Assembly: GCA_009777245.1 (NCBI GenBank)
Contig: WRMF01000010.1
Location: 1 to 64,000, forward strand
Source of the DNA: Betaproteobacteria bacterium
GTDB lineage: Bacteria > Pseudomonadota > Gammaproteobacteria > Burkholderiales > Rhodocyclaceae
Length of the DNA: 64,000 bases
Direction of reading: 5' to 3'
The notes beneath the pieces were generated by a model, which saw only the letters and a program-made list of their open reading frames with translations, was not told the origin of the DNA and ran no database searches. Position numbers and translations under genes: made by a program. Below are positions 38,338 through 48,045 of this stretch, one piece after another (within the stretch, counting starts at the first letter, position 1; each line of letters opens with the position of its first letter).

Positions 38338-39047
38338 AGTGTGCGCGCCAAAATTTTCTTGACAAAGTCAGGCAAACTTTCCTTTTGCTCGTCTGCTTTT
38401 TTGCTTAGAGAATCGTAGCGCTCGGTTTCAACGCCTTGCCAAATCAGGTCAAACCGTCTGATCTGGCGCATGGCAACATGCTGATAACATTCAGGAAATG
38501 ACCAATAACAGGTTCTGCATATATCCGATGACTTGGTATGCCGCCAGTTTTCACAATGCTCACACGACCATGATTTGGCACGATTCGCCGACGCGCATAA
38601 CAACATAAAATCCTCAGTATGGAATTTGCCGGTATCGCCGGAAATTTCGTAGGGGATACGGTGATCAATTTGCAATTCAGCTTTATCCATTGTTTCCAAG
38701 TATATAAAACAACGAGATCCATGCGCCGCTACCAGTTCGTCACGAATTTTCTTCGATAATCCGGTGCGCCCATCCATGCGGCGTAACATAGTCTTTCCCG
38801 GGTCGCCAAATCGGTATGCGGCAATTTTTCGCCCGTCTGAACCTGTCACACGAAAAGTTTCCAACGGTATGCCTGTTTCCCGCACATCACGGACAGCCCT
38901 TGGCGGATGGTTATAGCCATAAAGGTTTTTCAGATCATCCGTAGTTACCTGCCCGTGCTTAAGAATATGATCAATTACGGCCCTGGGACGTTTTGCCCGC
39001 ACAGACGCGCACAGCGCAAGCAGCTCCCTGGAATATTTCGGAATCAT
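38334..39047 (-). CDS. HNH endonuclease, probable restriction enzyme of a type II system
   Basis: 237 residues. The N-terminal ~85 resemble a winged-helix-like DNA-binding region with no name I can assign. The C-terminal half carries a beta-beta-alpha metal nuclease: '[14 protein letters not shown]' near 127-140, then '[12 protein letters not shown]'. Two CxxC pairs ('CEHCENW', 'CRTCYW') probably hold a structural zinc. The start at 39047 is 8 bp after the methylase stop; the longer track ORF overlaps the methylase. Its stop overlaps the guaA start (ATGA). Pairing with an adjacent adenine methylase is the main reason to call it a restriction enzyme; a homing or other HNH nuclease is the alternative. 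Confidence 0.8.
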   Translation of the reverse strand: MIPKYSRELLALCASVRAKRPRAVIDHILKHGQVTTDDLKNLYGYNHPPRAVRDVRETGIPLETFRVTGSDGRKIAAYRFGDPGKTMLRRMDGRTGLSKKIRDELVAAHGSRCFIYLETMDKAELQIDHRIPYEISGDTGKFHTEDFMLLCASANRAKSWSCEHCENWRHTKSSDICRTCYWSFPECYQHVAMRQIRRFDLIWQGVETERYDSLSKKADEQKESLPDFVKKILARTL

Positions 39048-39054
39048 GTCCAAC

Positions 39055-39966
39055 TCACGCAAACAAGGCATCTTGCCTGCTGGCAGCGCGGACAGCGCGA
39101 CGCGGCGCGACAGCAATCTGCAATTCGTCCGCAAGCCGACGGGAAAGGTAAAGCGATTCTACCGTGACATCCTGCCGTCCCAGCAAGGTCGCTTGCGACG
39201 AGCGTCCGGCCTCAAGCTCAACGCACGTCAAGTCCAAAGCATCAGGCAAAGGCTTGCCATATGATCGGATTCCCGAACGACCATCATAACTGACCAGAAA
39301 ACGGACGTTAAGGTCATTCAGGCGCTCAAGCGCAAAGACAAATTCATCAAAATCAATCCCGCTACAGTAACGCGAATCACGCTCGCCGCAAACGCCTTGA
39401 TAAGGCGGATCCATGTATACAACATCATCATATCCGCAGCGCGCCAAAACATCCCGGTAGTGACCTGCCGATACCTGCGCGCGTCCGTATAACAGCGCGG
39501 AAACAGACAACAGGTTACGGCGCAATGTGTCAGGATGCGTGCCCAGGCGTCGTTTGTCAGGGCTTTGGTTGAAAAGACCATCAGCATTGTAACGCACCGA
39601 TCCTTTGACACAACGCGCCAGCAAATACAAAAGCAGCAACGGGTCATTGGAACGGTTAAATTCTTCACGCGCGCAGTAATACCGAGTGATGGACTTTTCC
39701 AGATTATCAATCCACAGCGATTTGTAGAAATCAGCGACCGTTTCTGGCGCATGAATGATTCTGTCCATGAGTTGGGATAGCGGAGCGTTACAGTCATTCA
39801 GCCAGAATTGCTTTCCATGCCCAAGCGCGGCGCAAGCAATGGAGAGAGCGGCAGAACCGGAAAACGGCTCAACCATCCGCGCCATTCCAGCAGGCAAATA
39901 TTCAATAATAGTAGCCGCCAAGGCGCGTTTGCTGCCTTGATATTGGAATGGTTGCGGAATTTTCAT
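39055..39966 (-). CDS. D12-class DNA adenine N6-methyltransferase (Dam-like)
   Basis: 303 residues. The SAM-binding motif I is 'MVEPFSGSAALS', the family start 'PQPFQYQGSKRALA' is present, and the catalytic motif is 'VVYMDPPYQG'. D12/alpha-class enzymes include Dam and the methylases of DpnII/MboI-type systems, so GATC is one possible site, but the target cannot be read from sequence. It starts 3 bp after the guaB stop with GGAG inside the guaB 3' end. The HNH gene follows immediately, which suggests a restriction-modification pair rather than housekeeping Dam. Confidence 0.88.
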   Translation of the reverse strand: MKIPQPFQYQGSKRALAATIIEYLPAGMARMVEPFSGSAALSIACAALGHGKQFWLNDCNAPLSQLMDRIIHAPETVADFYKSLWIDNLEKSITRYYCAREEFNRSNDPLLLLYLLARCVKGSVRYNADGLFNQSPDKRRLGTHPDTLRRNLLSVSALLYGRAQVSAGHYRDVLARCGYDDVVYMDPPYQGVCGERDSRYCSGIDFDEFVFALERLNDLNVRFLVSYDGRSGIRSYGKPLPDALDLTCVELEAGRSSQATLLGRQDVTVESLYLSRRLADELQIAVAPRRAVRAASRQDALFA

Positions 39967-39969
39967 CTG

Positions 39970-41468
<1,499 letters not shown>

Positions 41469-41523
41469 TCCTTATCGGCGTACCTTCGCCCTTTGGCGAG
41501 TTTTTTTGATGAGGTGAAACATC

Positions 41524-42006
41524 ATGCAAAAATTATTTACCATCGCTCTTTTGGTCGGCATTGCCGTCGCTATGCCTGTCAGCGCCCAGGTTTACAAGTG
41601 GAAGGATGCGCAGGGACGCACCATCATTTCCGACACGCCCCGCCCCGGCGGCGGCAAGGATGACCTGGTCGTTCGCGGCGCGCAGAGGGATCACTTGCAG
41701 GAGGAATCCGACCAGCCCGGTCAGGCCGCGACACCCGGACAATCTGTAGCCGACCAGGAGCTTGAGTTACGCAAACGGCAGCAGGAAAGGCAGGATGCCG
41801 CCGCTACGACTGAAGCTGACAAACAAGCCGCAGCGAAGCTGGCGAATGATTGCAGGCGAGCGCAAAATTACCTGAGATCGCTAGAATCCGGCAGGCGTAT
41901 CGGCGTATCGGACGAGAGCGGGGCGGTTATTCCCATGGAAGACGACGCGCGGCAAAAAGCCATCGAAGATACGCAGGCATATCTCCGGCAATCGTGTAGC
42001 GGTTAA
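41524..42006 (+). CDS. DUF4124 domain protein, exported
   Basis: 160 residues. A signal peptide ends at 'MPVSAQ' and is followed directly by the DUF4124 motif 'VYKWKDAQGRTIISDTPRP'. The rest is a Gln/Arg/Ala-rich coiled-coil-like stretch and a C-terminal region with two Cys. DUF4124 proteins are common in the beta/gammaproteobacterial envelope; their function is unknown. GATGAGGTGAAACATC precedes the start. It is divergent from guaB. Confidence 0.88.
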   Translation: MQKLFTIALLVGIAVAMPVSAQVYKWKDAQGRTIISDTPRPGGGKDDLVVRGAQRDHLQEESDQPGQAATPGQSVADQELELRKRQQERQDAAATTEADKQAAAKLANDCRRAQNYLRSLESGRRIGVSDESGAVIPMEDDARQKAIEDTQAYLRQSCSG

Positions 42007-42016
42007 GCGACAGCGA

Positions 42017-42050
42017 GGCTTTGCCGCTTGCGGCAAAGCCGATTCTTCTT
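42017..42050 (+). terminator. Terminator-like hairpin after DUF4124
   Basis: GGCTTTGCCG CTTG CGGCAAAGCC, a perfect 10-bp stem 10 bp past the stop, followed by GATTCTTCTT (imperfect T-tract). Confidence 0.7.
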
Positions 42051-42105
42051 ACCTCTTGCTGGCAAGCCGCCAAGGTGACAACCAATCTCACGGTTGGGAC
42101 GGATA

Positions 42106-42795
42106 ATGGCGCAGAAACCGGATTCTCACCGTATGCGGCGAACTCCCCGCCAGCAACGTTCCCGCCATGCGGTCGAAACGATCATTGAAGCGACGGCGCG
42201 ATTGTTGGAAAGTGGCGGTATAGAGACGCTTACGACCGCGCGCATTGCCGAGCAGGCCGGTTATGGGATCGGCACTCTTTACGAGTATTTTCCGAACAAA
42301 AACGCCATTATCATAACAACGGCGCAGAGGGAGTTGGACAAGGTAATCAGGGCGATTCAAAAATCGCTGGCACAGGCGAACGCAGAGGATACGACTACCG
42401 TTATTCAAAAGGTTATACGCGCTTTGATTCGAGGTTTTGGCGGGCGGCAGCGACTGCGTGGCGCGCTATTGACGACCATGATCGTGCAGGGGCGTTTTTC
42501 GGAACTCACCGCCCCGATTGAAATGATCATCGAGTTTCTTCGCCAGTCAGACAGAGGGATTGATGAAGATAATTTGTCCAGATTAAACCCCGAACAACTC
42601 TATGTGCTCACGCGGGCAGTTACCGGCGCCATACGCGCCTGGTCAATGGAGGGCGGTTCCGGCATAAGCCCGGAGGCGCTGGAAGTTGAGCTTGTCCGTT
42701 TGGCGCAAAGCTACATCAACAGTGCCATTTCCGGCGAAGACAAAGCGCCCGCGCTCGACAGCTTCGAGGCGTTGCCCACCCGAAAATCCGAGTAA
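42106..42795 (+). CDS. TetR-family transcriptional regulator
   Basis: 229 residues. The N-terminal helix-turn-helix ('TTARIAEQAGYGIGTLYEYF' near 46-65) has the typical TetR Y-x-Y-F ending. The C-terminal ~150 residues are helical ligand/dimer domain. The ATG at 42106 follows GGGACGG; the track start at 42094 adds four residues. There is no adjacent divergent target. The IS605-like miniature element and the dehydrogenase gene lie downstream in the same direction, so the dehydrogenase is one candidate target. Confidence 0.88.
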   Translation: MAQKPDSHRMRRTPRQQRSRHAVETIIEATARLLESGGIETLTTARIAEQAGYGIGTLYEYFPNKNAIIITTAQRELDKVIRAIQKSLAQANAEDTTTVIQKVIRALIRGFGGRQRLRGALLTTMIVQGRFSELTAPIEMIIEFLRQSDRGIDEDNLSRLNPEQLYVLTRAVTGAIRAWSMEGGSGISPEALEVELVRLAQSYINSAISGEDKAPALDSFEALPTRKSE

Positions 42796-42937
42796 TTTTC
42801 GGAAAAATTTTGTTATTTTATGCGTCATATCAGGGGAATATAAGAAAAATCAATGGGATAGAAAAAGGTTTTGTCGACGACGGCTCGGCTTTGAATCCGA
42901 CTTGTGCGACGCAAGGTTTCGCCATATCTTGATTATG

Positions 42938-43062
42938 TGAACACGCGTCGAGCGCAATCCTCGCCATTTATGGCGAGGTGAGCGAGACAGTTGTTTTGTG
43001 GAGCCGAGGGCTTCTCTAACCTGTGTCGAGGAATCCCCGGCCTTCAGGCCGGGGTGACTCAA
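42938..43062 (+). mobile_element. Double-hairpin IS200/IS605-like miniature element (best copy)
   Basis: The ~125-bp unit begins GTGAACACGCGTCGAGCGCAA. It carries a perfect left palindrome CCTCGCCATTTATGGCGAGG (42959-42978), then GAGCGAGACAGTTGTTTTG, then 'CGAGGAAT' and a perfect right palindrome CCCCGGCCTTCAGGCCGGGG (43035-43054), ending GTGACTCAA. Terminal subpalindromes without inverted repeats are the hallmark of IS200/IS605 elements, and the right hairpin resembles ends of TnpB-carrying elements. There is no tnpA or tnpB. Other copies lie at 20469, 54356 and 56778, with a fragment at 62329. Confidence 0.65.
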
Positions 43063-43105
43063 AGCACAACTACGAAACATTTTGATTTTTATGGAGGAAC
43101 AAGTC

Positions 43106-43981
43106 ATGAAGAAGCATGTAATCGCGTTTATCGGGCTTGGCAAAATGGGAGCCGCAATGGCGGCGAACATTCAGAGGGCTGGCTATCCGCTTGTGGTTTG
43201 GAATCGCTCTGCAAATAAAGCGGCTTCGCTGATTGCGCTTGGGGCGCAACTGGCCGAATCTCCGGAAGCCGCCGCTGCCGAGGCAGATTTTGTTATTTCG
43301 AGTTTGGCTGACGACAACTCGGTACGCGCCGTTGTGTCGGGAGAAGGCGGCCTTTTGTCGGGAATGCGTCCGGGGAGCGTCCATATCGGGACAAGCACCA
43401 TCTCCCCAAATCTCGCCGATGAATTGGGAGCGATGCACACAGCGGCAGGCTGCCACTACATCGCGGGGCCGGTTATCGGGCGTGTGCCAGCCGCTGAAGC
43501 CGCTGAGTTGATGACGCTTCTGGCAGGCAATCCTGATCGGATCAACGCTGCCCGGTCTCTCGTCGCAACCTATGCGCCGCAGATTGTTGTTGTGGGCGAA
43601 CAGCCTGGTCAAGCCTCGACAGCCAAGCTCATTGCCAACTTTCTCGGCGCATCGGGCATGGATCTGATAGGTCAGACCATAGCCTGGGCTGAAAGATCGC
43701 AAATACCATTCAAGCTCGTGTCTATGATGCTGGACAGTTTTTTTGCCCATCCTGCCACACGGGACTATGTGGCAAAGATTGGCGATCGCGATTTCGACAA
43801 TGTGGGTTTTACGGTTTCTGGCGGCCTCAAAGACGTGAATCTGATGATCAAGTCTGCCGATGAAGTGAAACTTAAGCTCTCAAGCGCCGAGGCTCTGCGC
43901 GCCAAACTTGAATCAGCCACCGCAAACGGCTGGCAAGATAAAGACTGGAGTTGCTTCACCGATGTTGATCGATCCCGGTAG
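43106..43981 (+). CDS. NAD(P)-dependent beta-hydroxyacid dehydrogenase (3-hydroxyisobutyrate dehydrogenase family)
   Basis: 291 residues. Rossmann 'IAFIGLGKMGAAMAANI' at the N-terminus, the substrate-binding 'GPVIGRVPAAEA' region, and the catalytic Lys in 'STAKLIANFL'. The family covers 3-hydroxyisobutyrate, tartronate semialdehyde, GLYR/succinic semialdehyde and related substrates; the sequence does not pick one. The ATG at 43106 has a near-perfect GGAGGAAC. The miniature element ends 43 bp upstream, so transcription probably starts in or before it. Confidence 0.88.
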   Translation: MKKHVIAFIGLGKMGAAMAANIQRAGYPLVVWNRSANKAASLIALGAQLAESPEAAAAEADFVISSLADDNSVRAVVSGEGGLLSGMRPGSVHIGTSTISPNLADELGAMHTAAGCHYIAGPVIGRVPAAEAAELMTLLAGNPDRINAARSLVATYAPQIVVVGEQPGQASTAKLIANFLGASGMDLIGQTIAWAERSQIPFKLVSMMLDSFFAHPATRDYVAKIGDRDFDNVGFTVSGGLKDVNLMIKSADEVKLKLSSAEALRAKLESATANGWQDKDWSCFTDVDRSR

Positions 43982-44009
43982 ACCGGGGTAAGCCAAGCGA
44001 ATCCCAACA

Positions 44010-44220
44010 TATAGCGGTTGTAGAGAGGAGCTATATAGAGACTATCAGGTGCTCGGCGTAGAAGCAGCTTTGAGGCTAGCTCCCTTTGGCTTCGCCGCGA
44101 GTGGCATCAAAGCGAGTGACCGTCCTCTCCCGCTTGCGGACGTAGGGGTTAAAAATTTTTAACCCCTACAGCGGCGTGGTTAGCCCCTTTACAATCGTGT
44201 TATTTGCGGAAATCGCTATA
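44010..44220. repeat. MITE downstream of the dehydrogenase gene
   Basis: Left end TATAGCGGTTGTAGAGAGGA (degenerate), right end CGTGTTATTTGCGGAAATCG..CTATA (good); 211 bp. Includes GTAGGGGTTAAAAATTTTTA, which also occurs near 25977. Confidence 0.6.
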
Positions 44221-44258
44221 AATAGAAAATGCTATAGCTGTGGATCAGGGAGACGGTT

Positions 44259-46031
44259 TCACGCTGCGCCTTGCGCTTGCAGCCAGTATTCCAGGGCGGC
44301 GAGATGCCAGAGGGTGTTGCCTGCCAGGGGAGTGAAGTGACCAAGCGGCTCGGCAAGCAAGCGGTCGACGTAAACACGATCATACAAGCCGCGCTGACGG
44401 CAGGCGGCGCTATTCAATACCTCGCGGACAAAATCGAGAAAACCGCCGCGCAGATATTTAAGGGCAGGCGTGGGAAAATAGCCTTTGGGACGGTCTACGA
44501 TTTCAGCAGGCAACAGGGCGCGGGCAAGCTGTTTCAGCGGGTATTTCCCGCCGTCTTCAAGGCGCAGGGCGGGCGAGGCGCGCATTGCGGCTTCCACCAG
44601 AGTCTTGTCAAGAAAAGGGACACGCGCTTCCAGGCCGTGCGCCATCGTCATGTTATCCATCCTTTTTACCGGGTCGTCCACAATCAGCGTGGCGGCATCC
44701 AGGCGTAACACCCTATCCAGAAAAGTATCCGCGCCGGGTTCGGCAAGGCGTCTGGCGATGAATTCCGTAACCTGATCCTCGCTTGTCAGGGCGCGTCGTT
44801 CCGGGGCGAGAATCGCCAGAAATCCGGCATGATCGCGATCAAAATAATGGCGTTTGAAACGCTCGACAAACGGCAGCGCTTCATCTTCCGCCGCCATTTT
44901 AGGATACCAGTAATAGCCGCCGAATATCTCGTCCGCGCCTTGCCCGGAAAGCACGACCCCTTTTCCGACCTCGCGGGACAAGAGCCAGAACGCCACGTTA
45001 TCCTGGCTGAACATTGGTTCAGACATGGCGGAAATAGCCTCAGGCAGGGCTTTTAGCATCTCCTCGTCATTTATCCGATAGCGGTGGTGTCGGGTGGCGA
45101 AGTGTCCGGCAATGAGATCGGAATAATAAAATTCGTTGCCTGCTTCTTCCGGCTGGTCGGCAAAGCCAATGGAAAAAGTCGCAATGTCGCTACCACCCTG
45201 CTCGGCCAGCAGGGCAATTATCAGGCTGGAATCCAGACCACCGGAGAGAAGTATGCCTGTCGGAGCGGCGAGGCGATGGCTTGCTACTGCGGCGCGAAGC
45301 GCGGTATGAAGTTCAGCCAGAATTGCCGCCTCATCAGGTTCAGGAACGGGACGGCTTGCGGAAAGCTGCCAGTAACATGTTACAAGCGGATTTCCTTCAT
45401 TCCCGATTTCCAGAAAACAGGCTGACGGCAACTTGCGAATATGCCGGAAGATTGTCCAGGGCGCGGGAACCGAGCCATGCAGAGTGAATTGGAATTGCAG
45501 GGCGGTATGGTCTATTTCATCGGAAATGCCGCCGCCCGCCCTGATCGCCGGTAAAGTAGAAGCAAAGCGAATTCGTTTGGCATCCAGAGTGTAATACAGG
45601 GGTTTGAGGCCGAAGCGGTCACGGGCGAGAAAGAGGTTGTTCCGGTTCTCATCCCGAATGGCGAAGGCGAACGCGCCGTCCAATCGTTCAAGGCAGGCAT
45701 GTCCCCATGCGTGATAAGCCTTGAGGATGACTTCGGCGTCAGTCTCGGAAGAGAAGCTATAGCCCATCCCGACGAGTTCCCTGTGTAATGCCTGATAGTT
45801 GTAGATCGCGCCGTCGAATACGAGGGTCAATGCCCCGTCTTGCATCGGCTGCGCGGCATGTTGGGAACGGCAAGCGACCGCCAGATGGCGGTACCCGAAC
45901 AAGAACGCGCCTTCTCCGGCGTAGCCTGCCTCGTCCGGTCCGCGCGGCTTCATGGCGTCCGTCATTCGTTCAATGTCGGAGTGATCCGGCTTCAAGCCGT
46001 CAAAACGAAATTCGCCGCAAATGCCGCTCAT
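44259..46031 (-). CDS. Asparagine-synthase-family amidotransferase, NAGGN type
   Basis: 590 residues. The N-terminal class II glutaminase domain reads 'MSGICGEFRFDG'; the C-terminal synthetase domain has the ATP loop 'GILLSGGLDSSL'. Sequence around 'FDGAIYNYQALHRELVGMGY', 'HAWGHACLERLDGAFAFAI' and 'GSVPAPWTIFRHIRKLPSA' is closer to N-acetylglutaminylglutamine amidotransferases (osmoprotectant synthesis) than to ordinary AsnB. The catalytic nucleophile of this class is Cys2 (MCGI); here codon 2 is AGC, Ser. The glutaminase may therefore be inactive or ammonia-dependent. The start overlaps the thrC stop (ATGA). The N-acetyltransferase partner expected for NAGGN synthesis is not in the window. 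Confidence 0.85.
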   Translation of the reverse strand: MSGICGEFRFDGLKPDHSDIERMTDAMKPRGPDEAGYAGEGAFLFGYRHLAVACRSQHAAQPMQDGALTLVFDGAIYNYQALHRELVGMGYSFSSETDAEVILKAYHAWGHACLERLDGAFAFAIRDENRNNLFLARDRFGLKPLYYTLDAKRIRFASTLPAIRAGGGISDEIDHTALQFQFTLHGSVPAPWTIFRHIRKLPSACFLEIGNEGNPLVTCYWQLSASRPVPEPDEAAILAELHTALRAAVASHRLAAPTGILLSGGLDSSLIIALLAEQGGSDIATFSIGFADQPEEAGNEFYYSDLIAGHFATRHHRYRINDEEMLKALPEAISAMSEPMFSQDNVAFWLLSREVGKGVVLSGQGADEIFGGYYWYPKMAAEDEALPFVERFKRHYFDRDHAGFLAILAPERRALTSEDQVTEFIARRLAEPGADTFLDRVLRLDAATLIVDDPVKRMDNMTMAHGLEARVPFLDKTLVEAAMRASPALRLEDGGKYPLKQLARALLPAEIVDRPKGYFPTPALKYLRGGFLDFVREVLNSAACRQRGLYDRVYVDRLLAEPLGHFTPLAGNTLWHLAALEYWLQAQGAA

Positions 46032-47512
46032 GCAAAATCCGTGGGGAGCATGTGGATTGAAGTCATGGCGGGCTGATTGTCGACAGCGGCGATAAAAGCC
46101 TTGATCGCTTCGGTATCCGCAGCCATCAAGGTTACTTTCTGCGGAAGAGCTTCCAGGCCGACAAGCTCGGCAGGGCGGGAAGGCGCACGTCCCAGGGCTT
46201 CTTCCAGCGTGGCGGAGAATTTTGCGGCCTGGGCGGTTTCCAGAACTATTACCGGCTCATCAATGCCTTCTCCCGCTACTTCCAGCGCCACTTTCAGGCC
46301 GTCGGCGGTGTGCGGGTCGATGATTATACCATAACACTCATGCGCCATTTTGATGGCGGCAATCCGGTCGCTGTGAAGGCTTTTGCCGGAAACAAAAGCA
46401 AAATCGGATACGCCGGAAAAGCAGGGAGAATCGGAGAGATCAAAGGCTTCTCCGGCCTCGATTTGTTTCCAGAGGCCGCGCACCGCCTCTGCGTCGCGTC
46501 CGGTCAAGTCGAAGATGAAACGCTCAAAATTGGACGCTTTAGAGATGTCCATCGAGGGGCTGGAAGTGACGAAGGTTTCCGCCGCGCTGCGCGGACGGTA
46601 ACAGCCGGTCTTGAAAAATTCATCCAGAACATCGTTTTCGTTGGTGGCGAGGATGAGCCGACTTATAGGCAGACCCATCCGGCGGGCGATATGACCGGCG
46701 CAGATATTGCCGAAATTGCCGGAAGGCACGGAGAAGGAAACCTTTTGTCCATCATGTCTGGTGGCGGCGAAATACCCCTTGAAGTAATAGACGATTTGCG
46801 CCAATACCCGCGCCCAGTTGATGGAATTGACCGCGCCGATCTTGTGCTTTGCCTTGAACGCAGCATCGTTCGAGACTGCTTTTACCATGTCCTGCGCGTC
46901 GTCGAACATGCCGTTGATGGCAATGTTAAATATGTTGGCATCCTGCAATGAATACATCTGCGCCCGCTGGAAGCCGCTCATCTTGCCTTCAGGGGAGAGC
47001 ATGAATACGGTAATCCGCTGTTTGCCGCGCATGGCGTATTCGGCGGCGGAGCCGGTATCGCCGGATGTTGCGCCCAGAATGTTGAGCGAGTCGTCGCGTT
47101 TTTCCAGCGCGTATTCAAAGAGATTGCCGAGCAATTGCATCGCCATGTCCTTGAACGCAAGCGTAGGCCCGTTGGAGAGTTCAAGCAGCCCCAGTTTTTC
47201 CGGAACCAGCCAGATTAGCGGGGTAATCTCCTTTCTTTGCTCCGACCGACGGGCAAAGCGATAAACATCGGCGGTGTAGGTCTTGTCCGCCAACGCTTTC
47301 AGGTCGGCGGGCGGAATGTCGTCAATATATTTCGAGAGAATGGCAAAGGCAAGCTCGGCGTAGGAGAGTCCGCGCCAGCGGGCGAGTTCTTCCGGGCTGA
47401 CTTTTGGGTAGGATTCCGGCAGGTAAAGACCGCCGTCCGGGGCAAGCCCTGCCAGCAGAATGTCGCAAAATGAAAGCGCGGGAGCGCGTCCGCGAGTCGA
47501 GATATAGCGCAT
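46028..47512 (-). CDS. thrC: Threonine synthase
   Basis: 494 residues, the long proteobacterial/fungal-type enzyme. This PLP enzyme converts O-phosphohomoserine to threonine. The start 'MRYISTRGRAPALSF' is the family N-terminus; the track adds 29 residues. The PLP lysine is in 'SNGPTLAFKDMAMQ', and the phosphate-binding loop is 'GATSGDTGSAA'. The usual neighbour hom is absent; a decayed IS5 transposase lies directly upstream. Its TGA overlaps the ATG of the amidotransferase, so translation is likely coupled. Confidence 0.95.
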   Translation of the reverse strand: MRYISTRGRAPALSFCDILLAGLAPDGGLYLPESYPKVSPEELARWRGLSYAELAFAILSKYIDDIPPADLKALADKTYTADVYRFARRSEQRKEITPLIWLVPEKLGLLELSNGPTLAFKDMAMQLLGNLFEYALEKRDDSLNILGATSGDTGSAAEYAMRGKQRITVFMLSPEGKMSGFQRAQMYSLQDANIFNIAINGMFDDAQDMVKAVSNDAAFKAKHKIGAVNSINWARVLAQIVYYFKGYFAATRHDGQKVSFSVPSGNFGNICAGHIARRMGLPISRLILATNENDVLDEFFKTGCYRPRSAAETFVTSSPSMDISKASNFERFIFDLTGRDAEAVRGLWKQIEAGEAFDLSDSPCFSGVSDFAFVSGKSLHSDRIAAIKMAHECYGIIIDPHTADGLKVALEVAGEGIDEPVIVLETAQAAKFSATLEEALGRAPSRPAELVGLEALPQKVTLMAADTEAIKAFIAAVDNQPAMTSIHMLPTDFA

Positions 47513-47779
47513 GGCGGCAAACGGAAAAATATAAATTATACCTTCGATCTCCGGCGCGTATCGAGAGCCGACGAACGCTCTTGCAAAGCCTTGGGGCAAG
47601 TAGCGAGTGATCGTGTATCATCGCGCCTTGGCTCGGAATGTCGTTATTTCCGGCATACAGGTTGTGCCGACGGTAAGTAAAACTGCCATGGGAGGGCGTG
47701 ATCCTGGCTTCACGCATCGCCCACACATAATCAGACTTGCGCCGCCTACATGACCTAATCCATGCCCAAACCCCCAGCA

Positions 47780-47947
47780 GTACAAGAGGTTGTGTTCAAT
47801 ATGCCGCGTCAGTTGCCGCTCGGAGCGAATCGTAAAGAGCGCCTGCAAAAGGCTTGCCAGCAACAGCCGTTCAGGAGGAATCCAAGGACTACCGATGCGC
47901 GAATACAGCGCATTGCTCCTTGCTATCATGACGGAAACTCTTTGCAA
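47780..47947 (-). pseudogene. IS5-family transposase remnant
   Basis: The translated segment 'NALYSRIGSPWIPPERLLLA' and 'IRSERQLTRHIEHNLLYCW' matches the N-terminal region of IS5-type transposases ('..ALYSRxGRPSIPPE..', '..SIRSERQLMEQLDYNLLFRW..'). The frame then degenerates within ~20 codons and the catalytic DDE region is not present. No terminal inverted repeats were found. It lies in the ~530-bp gap between thrC and the alcohol dehydrogenase gene; the rest of that gap holds nothing recognisable. Confidence 0.65.
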
Positions 47948-48045
47948 CTCTTCCAGTCTGGCGCGCTACGATGCCGAGAGGAACAGGAGGAGTCCATTCC
48001 ATTAGCCCGCAACCATCTGATTCCTGATGTTGGGTTCGATGCGCT

